From IMG/VR virus record IMGVR_UViG_3300021857_000099, positions 1 to 39,834 of that record: DNA of 39,834 nucleotides; one strand, 5' to 3'. The notes beneath the pieces are model-generated. The model made no database searches, was not told the origin of the DNA, and worked only from the letters and a program-made list of their open reading frames with translations. Positions 23,636 through 31,878 of this stretch are shown piece by piece (the stretch's first letter is position 1; each line of letters begins with the position of its first letter). Made by a program: the position numbers and the translations under genes. This stretch comes from a virus.

Positions 23636-23668
23636 GACTGAGCCCTTTCATTAAAACAAAGCTGTCAA

Positions 23669-23693
23669 ATTATAACGAGTCTTTGTAAAGTTT
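23669..23693 (-). promoter_or_regulatory. Leftward promoter of the divergent region
   Basis: TATAAT on the minus strand (23674-23669), with a degenerate palindrome AAACTTT-AC-AAAGACT (23693-23678) just upstream, at a gap of three instead of five. It lies about 35 bp from the HTH gene start. The shared core CTTTRYAAAG could serve both directions. Confidence 0.62.
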
Positions 23694-23709
23694 CCAGCCT
23701 TCCTATAAT
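23682..23709 (+). promoter_or_regulatory. Rightward promoter of the queE operon
   Basis: TTTGTA (23682-23687), 16-bp spacer, TATAAT (23704-23709); the predicted start is near 23716 and the queE ATG is at 23744 with CAGGAG eight bases upstream. The -35 overlaps the CTTTGTAAAG core of the leftward element, so one regulator could switch both. Confidence 0.68.
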
Positions 23710-23743
23710 TCCCCGTTCAATCACCATCACCAGGAGCCACTTT

Positions 23744-24463
23744 ATGTTTGGTCAAAACCCCATCCGCTCGGCCGAAACGGACCCGAAGCGACTCGCCATC
23801 CAGAGCACGTTCTACACCATCCAAGGCGAGGGTCCCTATTCGGGGATGCCGGCCCTGTTCATTCGCCTTGCCGGGTGTAACCTGGCCTGCCACTTCTGCG
23901 ACACTGAGTTCGAGACCATGGCGGAAATTTACAAAGACACGGACGCCCTCGTGAATACTCTCATCGCGACCTTGACAAAGACTCAGCGCAAGTTCGTGGT
24001 CTTGACTGGTGGCGAGCCAATGCGTCAAAACCTGCTTGGTCTGGTGACTCGTCTTTTTGAATCCGGCACTGAGCTGATTCAAATTGAAACCGCTGGCACT
24101 CTTTGGCAACCCGAACTGACTGGGTTCGTGAGCACTGGTTCCGTAGTGCTCGTCTGTAGTCCAAAAACCCCTTCCGTGCATCCACTAATTGGCCAACTGA
24201 CTCGCCATTGGAAGTACATCGTGGCCGCTGGTGAGACGAGCGAAGCTGACGGGCTCCCTAACCGAGGCACTCAGATGGCGACCAAAGACAAGGTCCAGAC
24301 CATCTTCCGAGCCAATCCACGCCATAACACCATCTGGGTGAGCCCTCGTGACGACTACGATCCTGTCAAGAACCAAGCCAACCAGGACCACGCCCGAGAT
24401 GTGTGTTTGAAATTTGGCTACCGGCTTAGCCTGCAAATCCACAAACTCATCGGCGTGGAATGA
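23744..24463 (+). CDS. queE: 7-carboxy-7-deazaguanine synthase QueE (radical SAM)
   Basis: 239 residues. The radical-SAM cysteines form CX3CX2C in CNLACHFCDT (C45, C49, C52). Other family features are STFYTIQGEGPYSGMPALFIRLAGC at the start, VLTGGEPMRQN (the GGE-like SAM contact), and IQIETAGTLW, SPKTP and WKYIVAAGE segments. QueE turns 6-carboxy-tetrahydropterin into 7-carboxy-7-deazaguanine, step three of preQ0 synthesis. It is the first gene of a rightward operon and overlaps the DUF6884 gene (ATGA). Together with queD, queC, folE and the dpdA-like gene it forms a full pathway to modified DNA. Very confident. Confidence 0.95.
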   Translation: MFGQNPIRSAETDPKRLAIQSTFYTIQGEGPYSGMPALFIRLAGCNLACHFCDTEFETMAEIYKDTDALVNTLIATLTKTQRKFVVLTGGEPMRQNLLGLVTRLFESGTELIQIETAGTLWQPELTGFVSTGSVVLVCSPKTPSVHPLIGQLTRHWKYIVAAGETSEADGLPNRGTQMATKDKVQTIFRANPRHNTIWVSPRDDYDPVKNQANQDHARDVCLKFGYRLSLQIHKLIGVE

Positions 24464-24915
24464 CTCCCAGGACTTACGACGTCGGGGTCATTCCCTGTAC
24501 GTCGAGGAAGCGGCCGGGTGGTCTCACGCCGGTAACCCTTTACATGGGGGGGCCGTTTTCTTTGATGATGCGTCACGCGGCCCAACGCTGCCGCAAAGTC
24601 ATCATCATGTCTGCCAAGTACGGCTTCATCGAGCTGACGGCACCAGTCCGGTGGTACGAAGCCTATTTGCCCAAGCTGGCGCCCCACGAACGCCGGCTTC
24701 TTCTGGACAAGCTCAGGGAGCAGGCCCCGGCCCAGTTTATTGGCAAGTCTGTGCTCTGGTACCCGTCGCAGGTCTACTTCGATGCCCTCGTCGAGGCCAC
24801 GCCGACCATTGCCGCCGGAGTCACCCGCCCTTACAAGACACTACCAAGTCTCGTCCTGTACAAAGTGCTCTCTAATGAAATTAAATGCTATGACAGCTCA
24901 CCGTCGAGACGGTAA
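24460..24915 (+). CDS. DUF6884-family protein
   Basis: 151 residues with the DUF6884 pattern: an N-terminal VGVIPCTSRKRPG (Cys-Ser-x-x-Lys motif), then LYMGGPFSLMMRHAAQRC, the KVIIMSAKYGFIEL strand, APVRWYEAYLPKL, and an RRLLLDKL helix. The biochemical role of the family is unknown; it is often found close to base-modification or glycosylase-type genes. Here it is translationally coupled to queE, which suggests a link to the deazaguanine pathway. This link is inference. Confidence 0.82.
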   Translation: MTPRTYDVGVIPCTSRKRPGGLTPVTLYMGGPFSLMMRHAAQRCRKVIIMSAKYGFIELTAPVRWYEAYLPKLAPHERRLLLDKLREQAPAQFIGKSVLWYPSQVYFDALVEATPTIAAGVTRPYKTLPSLVLYKVLSNEIKCYDSSPSRR

Positions 24916-25750
24916 CATCCTCCTCGCCGTAGACCTCTCATACCAGGTTTACAGAGCGGCGGCGGCCCATCCCTTGCTAACTAGCCGGCGAGTGTTTACG
25001 GGCGGTCTATACGGCTTCCTGACGACGTTTGCGAAGATGATGAGGGAGACCAGAGCCACCCATGTGGCCATCTGCTCAGACCGCAAGCCTTACGTGCGGA
25101 GCAAGACCTACCCCGAGTACAAGAAGCTGAGGAAGGCCCGAGCTGACGACGAGCTACTCAAGATGTTCAATCAGTCTATGACCCTCGTCACGCAAGTGCT
25201 CCAAGATTGTGGCCTGACCATCTGGGGAGTCCCTGGGTTTGAGAGTGACGACCTCGTGGCCCATTGCGTCAAGCAATACCGCCACCGCTTTGAGCACATC
25301 TACGCGGCCAGCAATGACAGTGACCTGTACCAGCTCTTGACTGCTCCCAACTTTTCCATCTACACCAAAGACTTGCTGGGAGCCATTACGGCGGCGACCC
25401 TCATGAAGAAGCAGGGCATGACGCCGGCTCAGTTCATGCTGACGACTGCTCTCACTGGTACCCACAATGACGTGGCTGGTATTGACAAGGTTGGCCCGGT
25501 CACTGCGAAGAAGGCAGTTTTCGACCCGGCAGTGATGAGGACCATGCGGGCCAAACACGCAGATATCATTGACCGGAACCTGGCCATCATCAAACTGCCT
25601 CACGCCGAGTTCCCGGTAACCACCAGACTGCCCGTATATGTGGGTGGGTTTGACAAGCGCAAGTTCTATCAAGCCCTGAGTCAATACGACATTGACCCGA
25701 CCCAGTCCATGGTGTCGGCGTTTGAGCAATTAACGAGGAGCCAATCATGA
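24875..25750 (+). CDS. 5'-3' exonuclease (FEN/PIN family)
   Basis: About 291 residues. The first acidic residue is in NILLAVDLSYQVYRA (D20). The metal-site motif is GVPGFESDDLVAHCVKQYR, and a second acidic pair is in YAASNDSDLYQLL. The helix-hairpin-helix (H3TH) is TGTHNDVAGIDKVGPVTAKKAV. This matches T5/T7-type flap endonucleases that remove RNA primers and degrade DNA from 5' ends. ATGs at 24875 and 24890 are both possible and neither has a good Shine-Dalgarno; the gene overlaps DUF6884 by 41 or 26 bp. It partners the family A polymerase at 36811, which lacks this nuclease domain. Confidence 0.9.
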   Translation: MKLNAMTAHRRDGNILLAVDLSYQVYRAAAAHPLLTSRRVFTGGLYGFLTTFAKMMRETRATHVAICSDRKPYVRSKTYPEYKKLRKARADDELLKMFNQSMTLVTQVLQDCGLTIWGVPGFESDDLVAHCVKQYRHRFEHIYAASNDSDLYQLLTAPNFSIYTKDLLGAITAATLMKKQGMTPAQFMLTTALTGTHNDVAGIDKVGPVTAKKAVFDPAVMRTMRAKHADIIDRNLAIIKLPHAEFPVTTRLPVYVGGFDKRKFYQALSQYDIDPTQSMVSAFEQLTRSQS

Positions 25751-25950
25751 CAATCAAACCCTTTCTAGTGACCCAAGTGCCCAAGCGGGGCAACCGCGAG
25801 AGCCACTCGATCGTGGTCCACGTTATCCAAGCTATCTCGGAACGAGATGCCTTGAAACGGGTGGCGACGGACCTGTTTAGTCCCGGTGACCGCTACTACA
25901 AAAAACCGCAGGCTCAGGCACTGGTTCAAAACCACGCGTATGTACTCTGA
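25747..25950 (+). CDS. Hypothetical protein, 67 aa
   Basis: The ATG overlaps the upstream stop (ATGA), and its own stop overlaps the next start. MTIKPFLVTQVPKRGNRESHSIVVHVIQAISERDALKRVATDLFSPGD reads as a strand-helix unit of about 45 residues with a positively charged face. No family recognised. It sits between the exonuclease and the replicative helicase, so it is a candidate accessory replication protein by location only. Confidence 0.68.
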   Translation: MTIKPFLVTQVPKRGNRESHSIVVHVIQAISERDALKRVATDLFSPGDRYYKKPQAQALVQNHAYVL

Positions 25951-27377
25951 TGAATAACGAAGAAAAACTGAGCGGAGCCCTGCAGGAAAATATCCTCTGC
26001 CTGCTTTGCTTCGACGACGTCAATTGCAGCCTCATCCGGGCCGCCGTCACTCCCCAACTGTTCGAGTCATCCGTCTTCCGTGAAGTTGCCGGTCATGCCA
26101 TCGACTTCATTGACCAGTACGGTGAGGCCATCAAGGAGCATCTGCCGGACCACCTGGAAGGCATCCTGACTGGTGAGGACACGAGGAAGGCTAGCAGCTA
26201 CAAGATGCTGCTTGACAACCTGTACTCAGCTCGTGGGTCAGTCAATGGCGACTACGTCGTCAGCCAGCTCCACAAGTTCGTCAGGCAGCAGACCCTGAAG
26301 GATGCCGTCATCAGGGCCGTTGAGGCAATCGAGGATGGACGTATTGAGCAGGCTGAAGTCGAGTTACAGAAGGGCCTTGCCAGTCAATCCATTTCCTTTG
26401 AAGGCGGTTTGAACCTGTCGAGTCCGGGTTCCGTCTCACTGGTCATGGATGCACCAGAGGAAGAAGGCTTCGAACTGGGCATCGAGGAGTTCGACCGCCA
26501 AGGCATCATTCCCCGTCGCAAGGAACTGTTCGGGCTTGTGGCTCCCCGTGGTCGTGGCAAGTCATGGGGCATTACCCACATTGCCAAGAAGGCCATGATG
26601 CAGCGCTGGTCAGTAGTCATCGTCACGCTGGAAATGAGTGAGCGGCGGTACGCGGCCAGGATGCTCCAGTCTTTCTTCTCCATCAGTCGCAGGGAGAGCG
26701 AGGTCAAGGTGTCAAGACTCGTCCACACCAATGACGGTGGCCTGCAGGATATCATTCAGGAGAAGATCAGTCGCAAGACCATGCAGGATGCCGATATCAA
26801 GAAGCACATTGTGCCCAAGGCCAAGCGCGAGTTCAGTCGACGGCCTCCGCTACGCATCAAGCAGTTCCCGACCGGACAGCTTGATCTGGCCGGTCTCAAT
26901 GCCTACCTGGATGGCCTTGAGCGCTTCGAGAAGTTCACTCCCGACCTCATCTGCATCGACTACCCCAAGCTGATGACCCTTGACTCCAAGAACCTGCGCA
27001 TTGAACTGGGGGCGTTGGGGGAAGGGCTCCGTGGTATTGCCATCAACCGGAACGCAGCCATGGTCATAGTGGCTCAGGGTAACAGGGAGGCCGAATCGGC
27101 GTCACTGGTGACCGGAGACATGATTAGTGAGGATATCAGTCTTCTAGCCACCGCTGACACGCTCCTGACCTATAGCCAGACACCAGCCGAACACAAGCTG
27201 GGGCTAGCCCGGCTCTACGCTGAGAAGGCGAGGAACGAGGCCAGCAAGATGCAGGTCCTCATTACCCAAGCCTACTCCATTGGTCAGTTCGTGCTTGACT
27301 CTTACCTCATCCGTGGCGACTACTGGGACCTCATGGAGGAGAAACGCAACGCGGGCGCCAAGCGCGGAAAGGATTGA
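25950..27377 (+). CDS. DnaB-like replicative helicase
   Basis: 475 residues. An N-terminal helical domain (about 1-150) is followed by a RecA-like motor: Walker A is APRGRGKS (198-205), a non-canonical form with Arg at the third position; VVIVTLEMSERRYAARML is the strand and E motif; Walker B is PDLICIDYPKLM (331-342); and VIVAQGNREAES is the sensor-like region. These features define DnaB/gp4-family 5'-3' ring helicases. It is adjacent to the exonuclease and, further on, the primase, which together form the replication fork machinery. Assignment is strong, although it is divergent from the E. coli protein. Confidence 0.9.
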   Translation: MNNEEKLSGALQENILCLLCFDDVNCSLIRAAVTPQLFESSVFREVAGHAIDFIDQYGEAIKEHLPDHLEGILTGEDTRKASSYKMLLDNLYSARGSVNGDYVVSQLHKFVRQQTLKDAVIRAVEAIEDGRIEQAEVELQKGLASQSISFEGGLNLSSPGSVSLVMDAPEEEGFELGIEEFDRQGIIPRRKELFGLVAPRGRGKSWGITHIAKKAMMQRWSVVIVTLEMSERRYAARMLQSFFSISRRESEVKVSRLVHTNDGGLQDIIQEKISRKTMQDADIKKHIVPKAKREFSRRPPLRIKQFPTGQLDLAGLNAYLDGLERFEKFTPDLICIDYPKLMTLDSKNLRIELGALGEGLRGIAINRNAAMVIVAQGNREAESASLVTGDMISEDISLLATADTLLTYSQTPAEHKLGLARLYAEKARNEASKMQVLITQAYSIGQFVLDSYLIRGDYWDLMEEKRNAGAKRGKD

Positions 27378-27378
27378 C

Positions 27379-27618
27379 ATGCCTCGTCGACTAGCACCAG
27401 AAGAAGTGGCCCGGCGCAAGGCCGTGGCAGACCAACGACGTCAAAAGGCTGAGGAGCGCAAGCGACAACGCCGGGAAGCATATGACCGGAACCACTGCGC
27501 CTGCGGTCGGGTACTCGGCTCCCTCAACAGAGCCAAGGGCCTCAAGACCTGCGACTACTGCCGGGCCAGCGCTGAGACCCGCAAGACCTGGGACTTCCTA
27601 AACGAGTGGATGCGATGA
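27379..27618 (+). CDS. Small zinc-finger-like protein, 79 aa
   Basis: ATG at 27379 with AAGG upstream, two bases after the helicase stop. A basic N-terminus (RRLAPEEVARRKAVADQRRQKAEERKRQRREAYDRN) precedes a four-cysteine motif HCACGRVLG...KTCDYCRAS, compatible with one zinc site. It ends DFLNEWMR and overlaps the next gene (ATGA). It probably binds nucleic acid or a replication protein. Confidence 0.7.
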   Translation: MPRRLAPEEVARRKAVADQRRQKAEERKRQRREAYDRNHCACGRVLGSLNRAKGLKTCDYCRASAETRKTWDFLNEWMR

Positions 27619-29177
27619 AGCTGGCAAGAGGAGCAGTCCGTGAGTACCTGAGCCGGGACCTCGACGACTTCCGGTGGATGAAAGCCCTCTTGCGTGAGCA
27701 GATACTGCGTGAGTTGGCCAGCTTCAAGGTCAAGCCAGTTTTCAAGACCGAACCATGGCTCCACCAGCTCGTCTGCTTTTACATCGGGCTCTGCCAGCCC
27801 AAGTTCCTGTTCCTCCTGGACATGGGGCTGGGCAAGTCAAAGATTGTGGCCGACCTCATCACGCAAAGAATCCGCGAAAAGAAAATTGACCGGGCTTGCG
27901 TCATGGTACCAAGGCTCAGTAACATTGACTCGTGGATGGACGGCCTTGCTCTTCACTCAGACCTTGAGCCATGTCCCGTCAAGGTCAGCGATACGGAAGC
28001 CAAGTGGGAAGCATTGGCCTACCCAAAAGGTGAGGTCACCCTAGTTGACTATCAGGGCTTCACCTTGGCTACCTCAACCCGCAAGTACTCATCCAAGACC
28101 AAGTACGATCTCGTCAGGGATGACAAGAAAATTAAGCACCTGCAGCGGACCTACAAGTTCATTGACCTTGACGAGAGCCACAAACTCAGCAACCACAACA
28201 ACCTCTGGTTCCATCTCCTCGACCCATTTACCAAGACTGCCGACTACTGCTACGCCAACACCGGCACCTTGTTTGGCAAAGACGTTGAGGACTTGTGGGC
28301 TCAGTTCTTTCTCGTTGACCGTGGCGAGACCTTCGGCCCCAACCTTGGCTTGTTCAGAGCCGGCTTCTTTCAGGCAAAGATGAACCCATGGAAGGGCACC
28401 ATCTATACCTTCGACAAGAAAGCGGACAAGCTCCTCAACGACATGCTCCAGCACCGGAGCATTCGCTACGACGAGACTGAGGTCCAGGACCTACCAAAAC
28501 TTACCCAGCGCCGCCATGCCATCAGGATGGGTGATGAGCAACGCCAACACTTCCTGCGTGCTTTGGAGGGCCTTATTAACGCCAACGGAGTCATCCAGAA
28601 CCTGGACGCGAACTGGTTGAGGATGAGGCAAATTAGTAGTGGCTACCTGGCTTGGAAAGACGAGCACGGTGACCACTTGCTCCCGTTCAAAGACAACCCC
28701 AAGCTGGACGCAGTAGAGCAGTTGGTGGACGAAATGGGGGATTCCAAAATCGTCATTGCTTACGACTACACGGAGACGGGCCGCCTCATCGTCGAGCGTA
28801 TCAAGTCAATGGGCCTTGGCTACGTCTGGTTCTATGGCGGCACCAAAGACAAGTCCGCAGCTCGTCAGAGCTTCCTACATGACACAAAGTGCCGGGTCAT
28901 GGTCATGAACAGTGAAGCTGGCGGTACTGGCAACGACGGCTTGCAAGACTGTGCCCGGTACCTTGTCATCTATGAGTCACCGACTCCACCTGACTCTCGA
29001 CGTCAGCTGATTAAACGGCTCCACAGAAGCGGACAGAAGCGACGTACCTTTGTGTATGACCTGGAAGCAGTGGGCAGTCTGGACAAGGGCATTATTGACA
29101 ACGCAGAGGCCGGCATTGACTTCCATTCCCAGGTCATTAACGGGCGGTTCAAAAAGAAAGATTTGCTACTGGCGTAA
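27615..29177 (+). CDS. SNF2/DEAD-type superfamily 2 helicase
   Basis: 520 residues, starting at the ATGA overlap. Motif I is FLLDMGLGKSK (Walker A, about 67-76). Motif II is IDLDESHKL (DESH, 186-189). Motif III-like ANTGTLFGKDVEDLW follows. The C-terminal helicase half has SKIVIAYDYTETGRLIVERIKSMGL, a WFYGGTKDKSA loop, and motif VI QLIKRLHRSGQKRRTFVYDLEAVGSLD. The HRxGQ wording and the DEAx-type box identify the SNF2-like/DEAD families of phage recombination or replication helicases. It completes the queE-led operon. The promoter for the next unit starts at the end of its coding region. Confidence 0.9.
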   Translation: MKLARGAVREYLSRDLDDFRWMKALLREQILRELASFKVKPVFKTEPWLHQLVCFYIGLCQPKFLFLLDMGLGKSKIVADLITQRIREKKIDRACVMVPRLSNIDSWMDGLALHSDLEPCPVKVSDTEAKWEALAYPKGEVTLVDYQGFTLATSTRKYSSKTKYDLVRDDKKIKHLQRTYKFIDLDESHKLSNHNNLWFHLLDPFTKTADYCYANTGTLFGKDVEDLWAQFFLVDRGETFGPNLGLFRAGFFQAKMNPWKGTIYTFDKKADKLLNDMLQHRSIRYDETEVQDLPKLTQRRHAIRMGDEQRQHFLRALEGLINANGVIQNLDANWLRMRQISSGYLAWKDEHGDHLLPFKDNPKLDAVEQLVDEMGDSKIVIAYDYTETGRLIVERIKSMGLGYVWFYGGTKDKSAARQSFLHDTKCRVMVMNSEAGGTGNDGLQDCARYLVIYESPTPPDSRRQLIKRLHRSGQKRRTFVYDLEAVGSLDKGIIDNAEAGIDFHSQVINGRFKKKDLLLA

Positions 29178-29202
29178 TCTTTACAAAGATTTGGGTTATA
29201 CT
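29176..29202 (+). promoter_or_regulatory. Palindrome-class promoter for the primase operon
   Basis: AATCTTT-AC-AAAGATT (29176-29191), five bases (TGGGT), TATACT (29197-29202). The palindrome begins within the stop codon of the SNF2-like gene. A leader AACCCAACCGG (29217-29227) follows, then AGGAGCATCAA before the ATG at 29246. Confidence 0.77.
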
Positions 29203-29245
29203 GGCACTGCCGGCTAAACCCAACCGGTGTTTTTAGGAGCATCAA

Positions 29246-29575
29246 ATGAACAAGCAACGCCGTAAGGCAATTGACAAAATCATCACGCAAGTTGAGGAGC
29301 TCAAGGTCAAGATGGAAGCCTTCAAAGAGTCCGTCAGCGGAGTCATTGAAGACCTCGCCACTGACATTGAAGACATTGGGCAAGAGGAATCCGATGCCTA
29401 CGAGAACCTGACGGACGGTGGCAAGGCAACCGAGCGCGGCCAGACCATGGAAGAAGTGGCCAGCAGTTTGCACTCTCTCAGCTATGACCTCAACTCATGG
29501 GCAGATGACGTGCTCAACATTGACACGCTCGATGAAATCGTTACTGGCCTGAGTGACGCCAAAGGCTCGGACTGA
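29246..29575 (+). CDS. Hypothetical coiled-coil-like protein, 109 aa
   Basis: AGGAG lies seven bases before the ATG. The N-terminal 45 residues (NKQRRKAIDKIITQVEELKVKMEAFKESVSGVIEDLATDIEDI) form a heptad-like helix, and EESDAYENLTDGGKATERGQTMEEVASSLHSLSYDLNSWADDVLN continues it. Such KQRRKAIDKIITQ-type proteins with a central E-x-x-AYENLTDGG turn are widespread in phages. Function unknown. It is the first gene under the promoter at 29176-29202. Confidence 0.78.
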   Translation: MNKQRRKAIDKIITQVEELKVKMEAFKESVSGVIEDLATDIEDIGQEESDAYENLTDGGKATERGQTMEEVASSLHSLSYDLNSWADDVLNIDTLDEIVTGLSDAKGSD

Positions 29576-29577
29576 CC

Positions 29578-30588
29578 ATGAAAGCCATTGATTGGCGGCG
29601 GCTCCTGACGGAGCACCGCGTGCCTTTCGCTGAGTCAGGACCCAACGTCAAACGGGGAGAGCTGGCCATCCAGTGCCCGTTCTGTGGCAGTGCCGACCCA
29701 TCCAAGCACATGGGCCTCAACCTTGAGACTGGTTGGTGGTCATGCTGGCGGAACAGACAGCAGCACTCAGGCAAGAGTCCCATCCGTCTCTTGATGAAGC
29801 TGCTCCGGCTTCCTTACGGAGCGGCGAGGGAAGCAGCCGGGCTTGACTCTACCTTCGTCGACCCAGAAGGCTTCGACGCCATTGCTGCCCGGGTCCTTGG
29901 CCGTTCCATTGCAGGCACCCACGAGTTCGACCAGTCCCGGCGTTTCCTCGAAATGCCTGGCCGGGAGATCAAGCCTACTGGCAGCACCAAATTCTGCTTC
30001 AACTATTTGATTGACCGTGGCTTTTTCCATCCCGGATATGGCTCACCATTCGTTGCCGACAACTACGGCCTGTTAGCTGGTGAGCATGGAACCGTTTGGC
30101 AGGACCGCGTGCTTCTTCCCTACTTTCTTGACGGTGAGCTGGTGACCTGGACGGCCCGGGCAATTGCCCCGTCTCGAATCAGGTATCGGGACCTTGAGGT
30201 CGAGGACTGCCTCGTGCCACCGAAGCAGACTCTCTACAACCATGACGCCATGTACAGTGGTGGGAAGGCCTTGGTCATTCAGGAAGGGCCGTTCGATGTG
30301 CTCAAGGTCGACTTCTACGGCAAACCCTACCACATCCGGTCTGTCGGCCTATCGACCAACTCGGTCAGCGAAGAGCAAATTTTCTTGCTCCAAGCAGCCG
30401 TGGGTAAGTTTGAGCGCATCGTCGTCATGCTTGATACCAAGAAGCGGCTTGGTATTGTCGACTCGATGAGGCTCAAACAGCAACTACGCTTTCTCGGTCA
30501 GGTCACCATTCTGCCGGTTCCATTCGGTGCCGGCGATGGTGGCAATATGACGTTCGAGGAAGTCAGGGAATTCGCGTTATCACTTTGA
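29578..30588 (+). CDS. DNA primase (zinc-finger plus TOPRIM)
   Basis: 336 residues. The N-terminal zinc motif is IQCPFCGSADPSKHMGLNLETGWWSCWRN with C33, C36, H44 and C56 as likely ligands. The TOPRIM core is ALVIQEGPFDVLKVD (E236 region) and VVMLDTKK (Asp about 288), which hold metal for primer synthesis. It is a phage-type primase without the helicase domain; the separate DnaB-like helicase is at 25950. It would synthesise RNA primers for lagging-strand replication. Confidence 0.88.
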   Translation: MKAIDWRRLLTEHRVPFAESGPNVKRGELAIQCPFCGSADPSKHMGLNLETGWWSCWRNRQQHSGKSPIRLLMKLLRLPYGAAREAAGLDSTFVDPEGFDAIAARVLGRSIAGTHEFDQSRRFLEMPGREIKPTGSTKFCFNYLIDRGFFHPGYGSPFVADNYGLLAGEHGTVWQDRVLLPYFLDGELVTWTARAIAPSRIRYRDLEVEDCLVPPKQTLYNHDAMYSGGKALVIQEGPFDVLKVDFYGKPYHIRSVGLSTNSVSEEQIFLLQAAVGKFERIVVMLDTKKRLGIVDSMRLKQQLRFLGQVTILPVPFGAGDGGNMTFEEVREFALSL

Positions 30589-30598
30589 GGAGAGCATC

Positions 30599-30928
30599 AT
30601 GTCTAAAAAACCAACCAAGACCATCAAGTGGAAGTCAGGCCCACCACCTTTCGTCGGCTGGTGGAACGCGAGCACAAGGCAAACCCAGATTAGTTGGAGA
30701 TGGTGGAACGGGTCGCACTGGTCCGTTCCTTGCTGCCCTGCGGACAAAGAAGTGGGGAGCTTCGCAGAAATACCCAGTAAAGCGCTGCGACGTTGTATCG
30801 AATGGAACGACCGCTGGCCAGAGGGAGCCAGAGTTCCACGCATTGACCCGCGACCAATTAATGGGGCCTTGAAAAAGATGAAGGTAGGTCAGTGGTATTC
30901 CTTAAAGCAACTGAGAGCCATCAAATGA
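30599..30928 (+). CDS. Hypothetical protein, 109 aa, Trp-rich
   Basis: Preceded by GAGGAG. The sequence PPPFVGWWNASTRQTQISWRWWNGSHWSVPCC is unusually rich in tryptophan (seven in the first 60 residues), followed by a helical stretch KALRRCIEWNDRWPEGARVPRI and LKKMKVGQWYSLKQLRAIK. Family not known. It probably folds as a compact domain with an aromatic surface. Its ATGA overlap with the next gene shows co-expression with the primase. Confidence 0.7.
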   Translation: MSKKPTKTIKWKSGPPPFVGWWNASTRQTQISWRWWNGSHWSVPCCPADKEVGSFAEIPSKALRRCIEWNDRWPEGARVPRIDPRPINGALKKMKVGQWYSLKQLRAIK

Positions 30929-31308
30929 GCCGCTTCAATTCCTACTTCGTCAACCACTTCGGTGGCTGTCGACATCTTGCCTCTACCCATGACCAGCACA
31001 GGAACCGGGATGTCAAGATTTACCAGGTGCCCGGCTACTCTGACGTCGTCGGAGTAACGGACGGCGTTGACTGCTGGGTGGCTCCCGTCTCGCATGAAAT
31101 CTTCAAGGTCGATATCAAGAAACTGTTGGCCGACCTGCAGGCAGGCAAGGCCATCCACCTACCTGTCACGGCCGGCCTCAAATCCAGTGCTCGCAGGCGC
31201 ATTTCTTTCGATGAGGGTGACTCTGCCCCACCGGAAGCCCAAAACGAGCCCAAAGCTCGTCCTAGTCAGTCCCAGCGCGGTTCCCGTCGTGCTGCCTTTG
31301 TTGAATGA
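30925..31308 (+). CDS. Hypothetical protein, 127 aa
   Basis: Starts with an ATGA overlap. Sequence features are FNSYFVNHFGGCRHLAST, HRNRDVKIYQVPGYSDVVGVTDGVDCWVAPVSHEIFKVDIKKLLADLQ, then an Arg/Ser/Pro-rich disordered tail (PSQSQRGSRRA). The central part looks like a small beta-rich domain. No family recognised. It lies between the Trp-rich protein and the sigma-like gene. Confidence 0.7.
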   Translation: MSRFNSYFVNHFGGCRHLASTHDQHRNRDVKIYQVPGYSDVVGVTDGVDCWVAPVSHEIFKVDIKKLLADLQAGKAIHLPVTAGLKSSARRRISFDEGDSAPPEAQNEPKARPSQSQRGSRRAAFVE

Positions 31309-31317
31309 GGAGAAGCC

Positions 31318-31863
31318 ATGGTCTACGTTCCCGTTTTCGCCGGCCCACTTGAGGGCTGGACCGTCAACTATTGCCGCCAACACTATTGGCGTGTCAAGCG
31401 CTCACTCCCGTGGGAGGACCTTATGCAGGAGGCCCAGTTGGTGTTCCTCCGCTGCAAGGCCAAGTACTGGTACGTGGAAGAGCCCAAGCACTTTATGGCT
31501 TTGTTCAAGACTGCGTGGACCCACCAGTTCACCAGCTTCTCTGTCGCTGACTCAGACGGCCGGTTCATTACGTCCGGAGCCGAGGACGACGAGCAAGCTC
31601 CGGACGGCGTTGGTGAGCTGACCAATGACGGTGAGCTGGCCGTCATGCTGAGACAAGCACCACGTGAGGTCTTGATGGTGCTCAACCTCTTACTCAGCGC
31701 ACCGACCGAAATCATGGACATAGCACTGTCCAGTTGGAACGGGCAAGACGCCCGCTGCAAGACTGGTGGCAGTGAAAGAATTTGCAAGATGCTGGGGCTC
31801 CCTGCGAACCTCGACGTCATGCAGATGGTGGTGGACTACTTTAGGCCACCGAAGCAGGGGTAA
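31318..31863 (+). CDS. Putative sigma-factor-like protein
   Basis: 181 residues; AGGAG lies seven bases upstream of the ATG. Residues 13-60 follow the sigma-70 region 2 pattern: WTVNYCRQHYWRVKRSLPWEDLMQEAQLVFLRCKAKYWY, where EDLxQEA (33-39) is the region 2.2 hallmark, and PKHFMALFKTAWTHQFTSFS continues it. The C-terminal half shows LRQAPREVLMVLNLLLSAP and a MLGLP-type turn, possibly region 4-like. Such proteins occur in many phages and are inferred to redirect RNA polymerase or interact with it. A DNA-binding target such as the palindrome promoters is only a suggestion. Confidence 0.68.
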   Translation: MVYVPVFAGPLEGWTVNYCRQHYWRVKRSLPWEDLMQEAQLVFLRCKAKYWYVEEPKHFMALFKTAWTHQFTSFSVADSDGRFITSGAEDDEQAPDGVGELTNDGELAVMLRQAPREVLMVLNLLLSAPTEIMDIALSSWNGQDARCKTGGSERICKMLGLPANLDVMQMVVDYFRPPKQG

Positions 31864-31878
31864 TTTTGCTCGCCTCTG

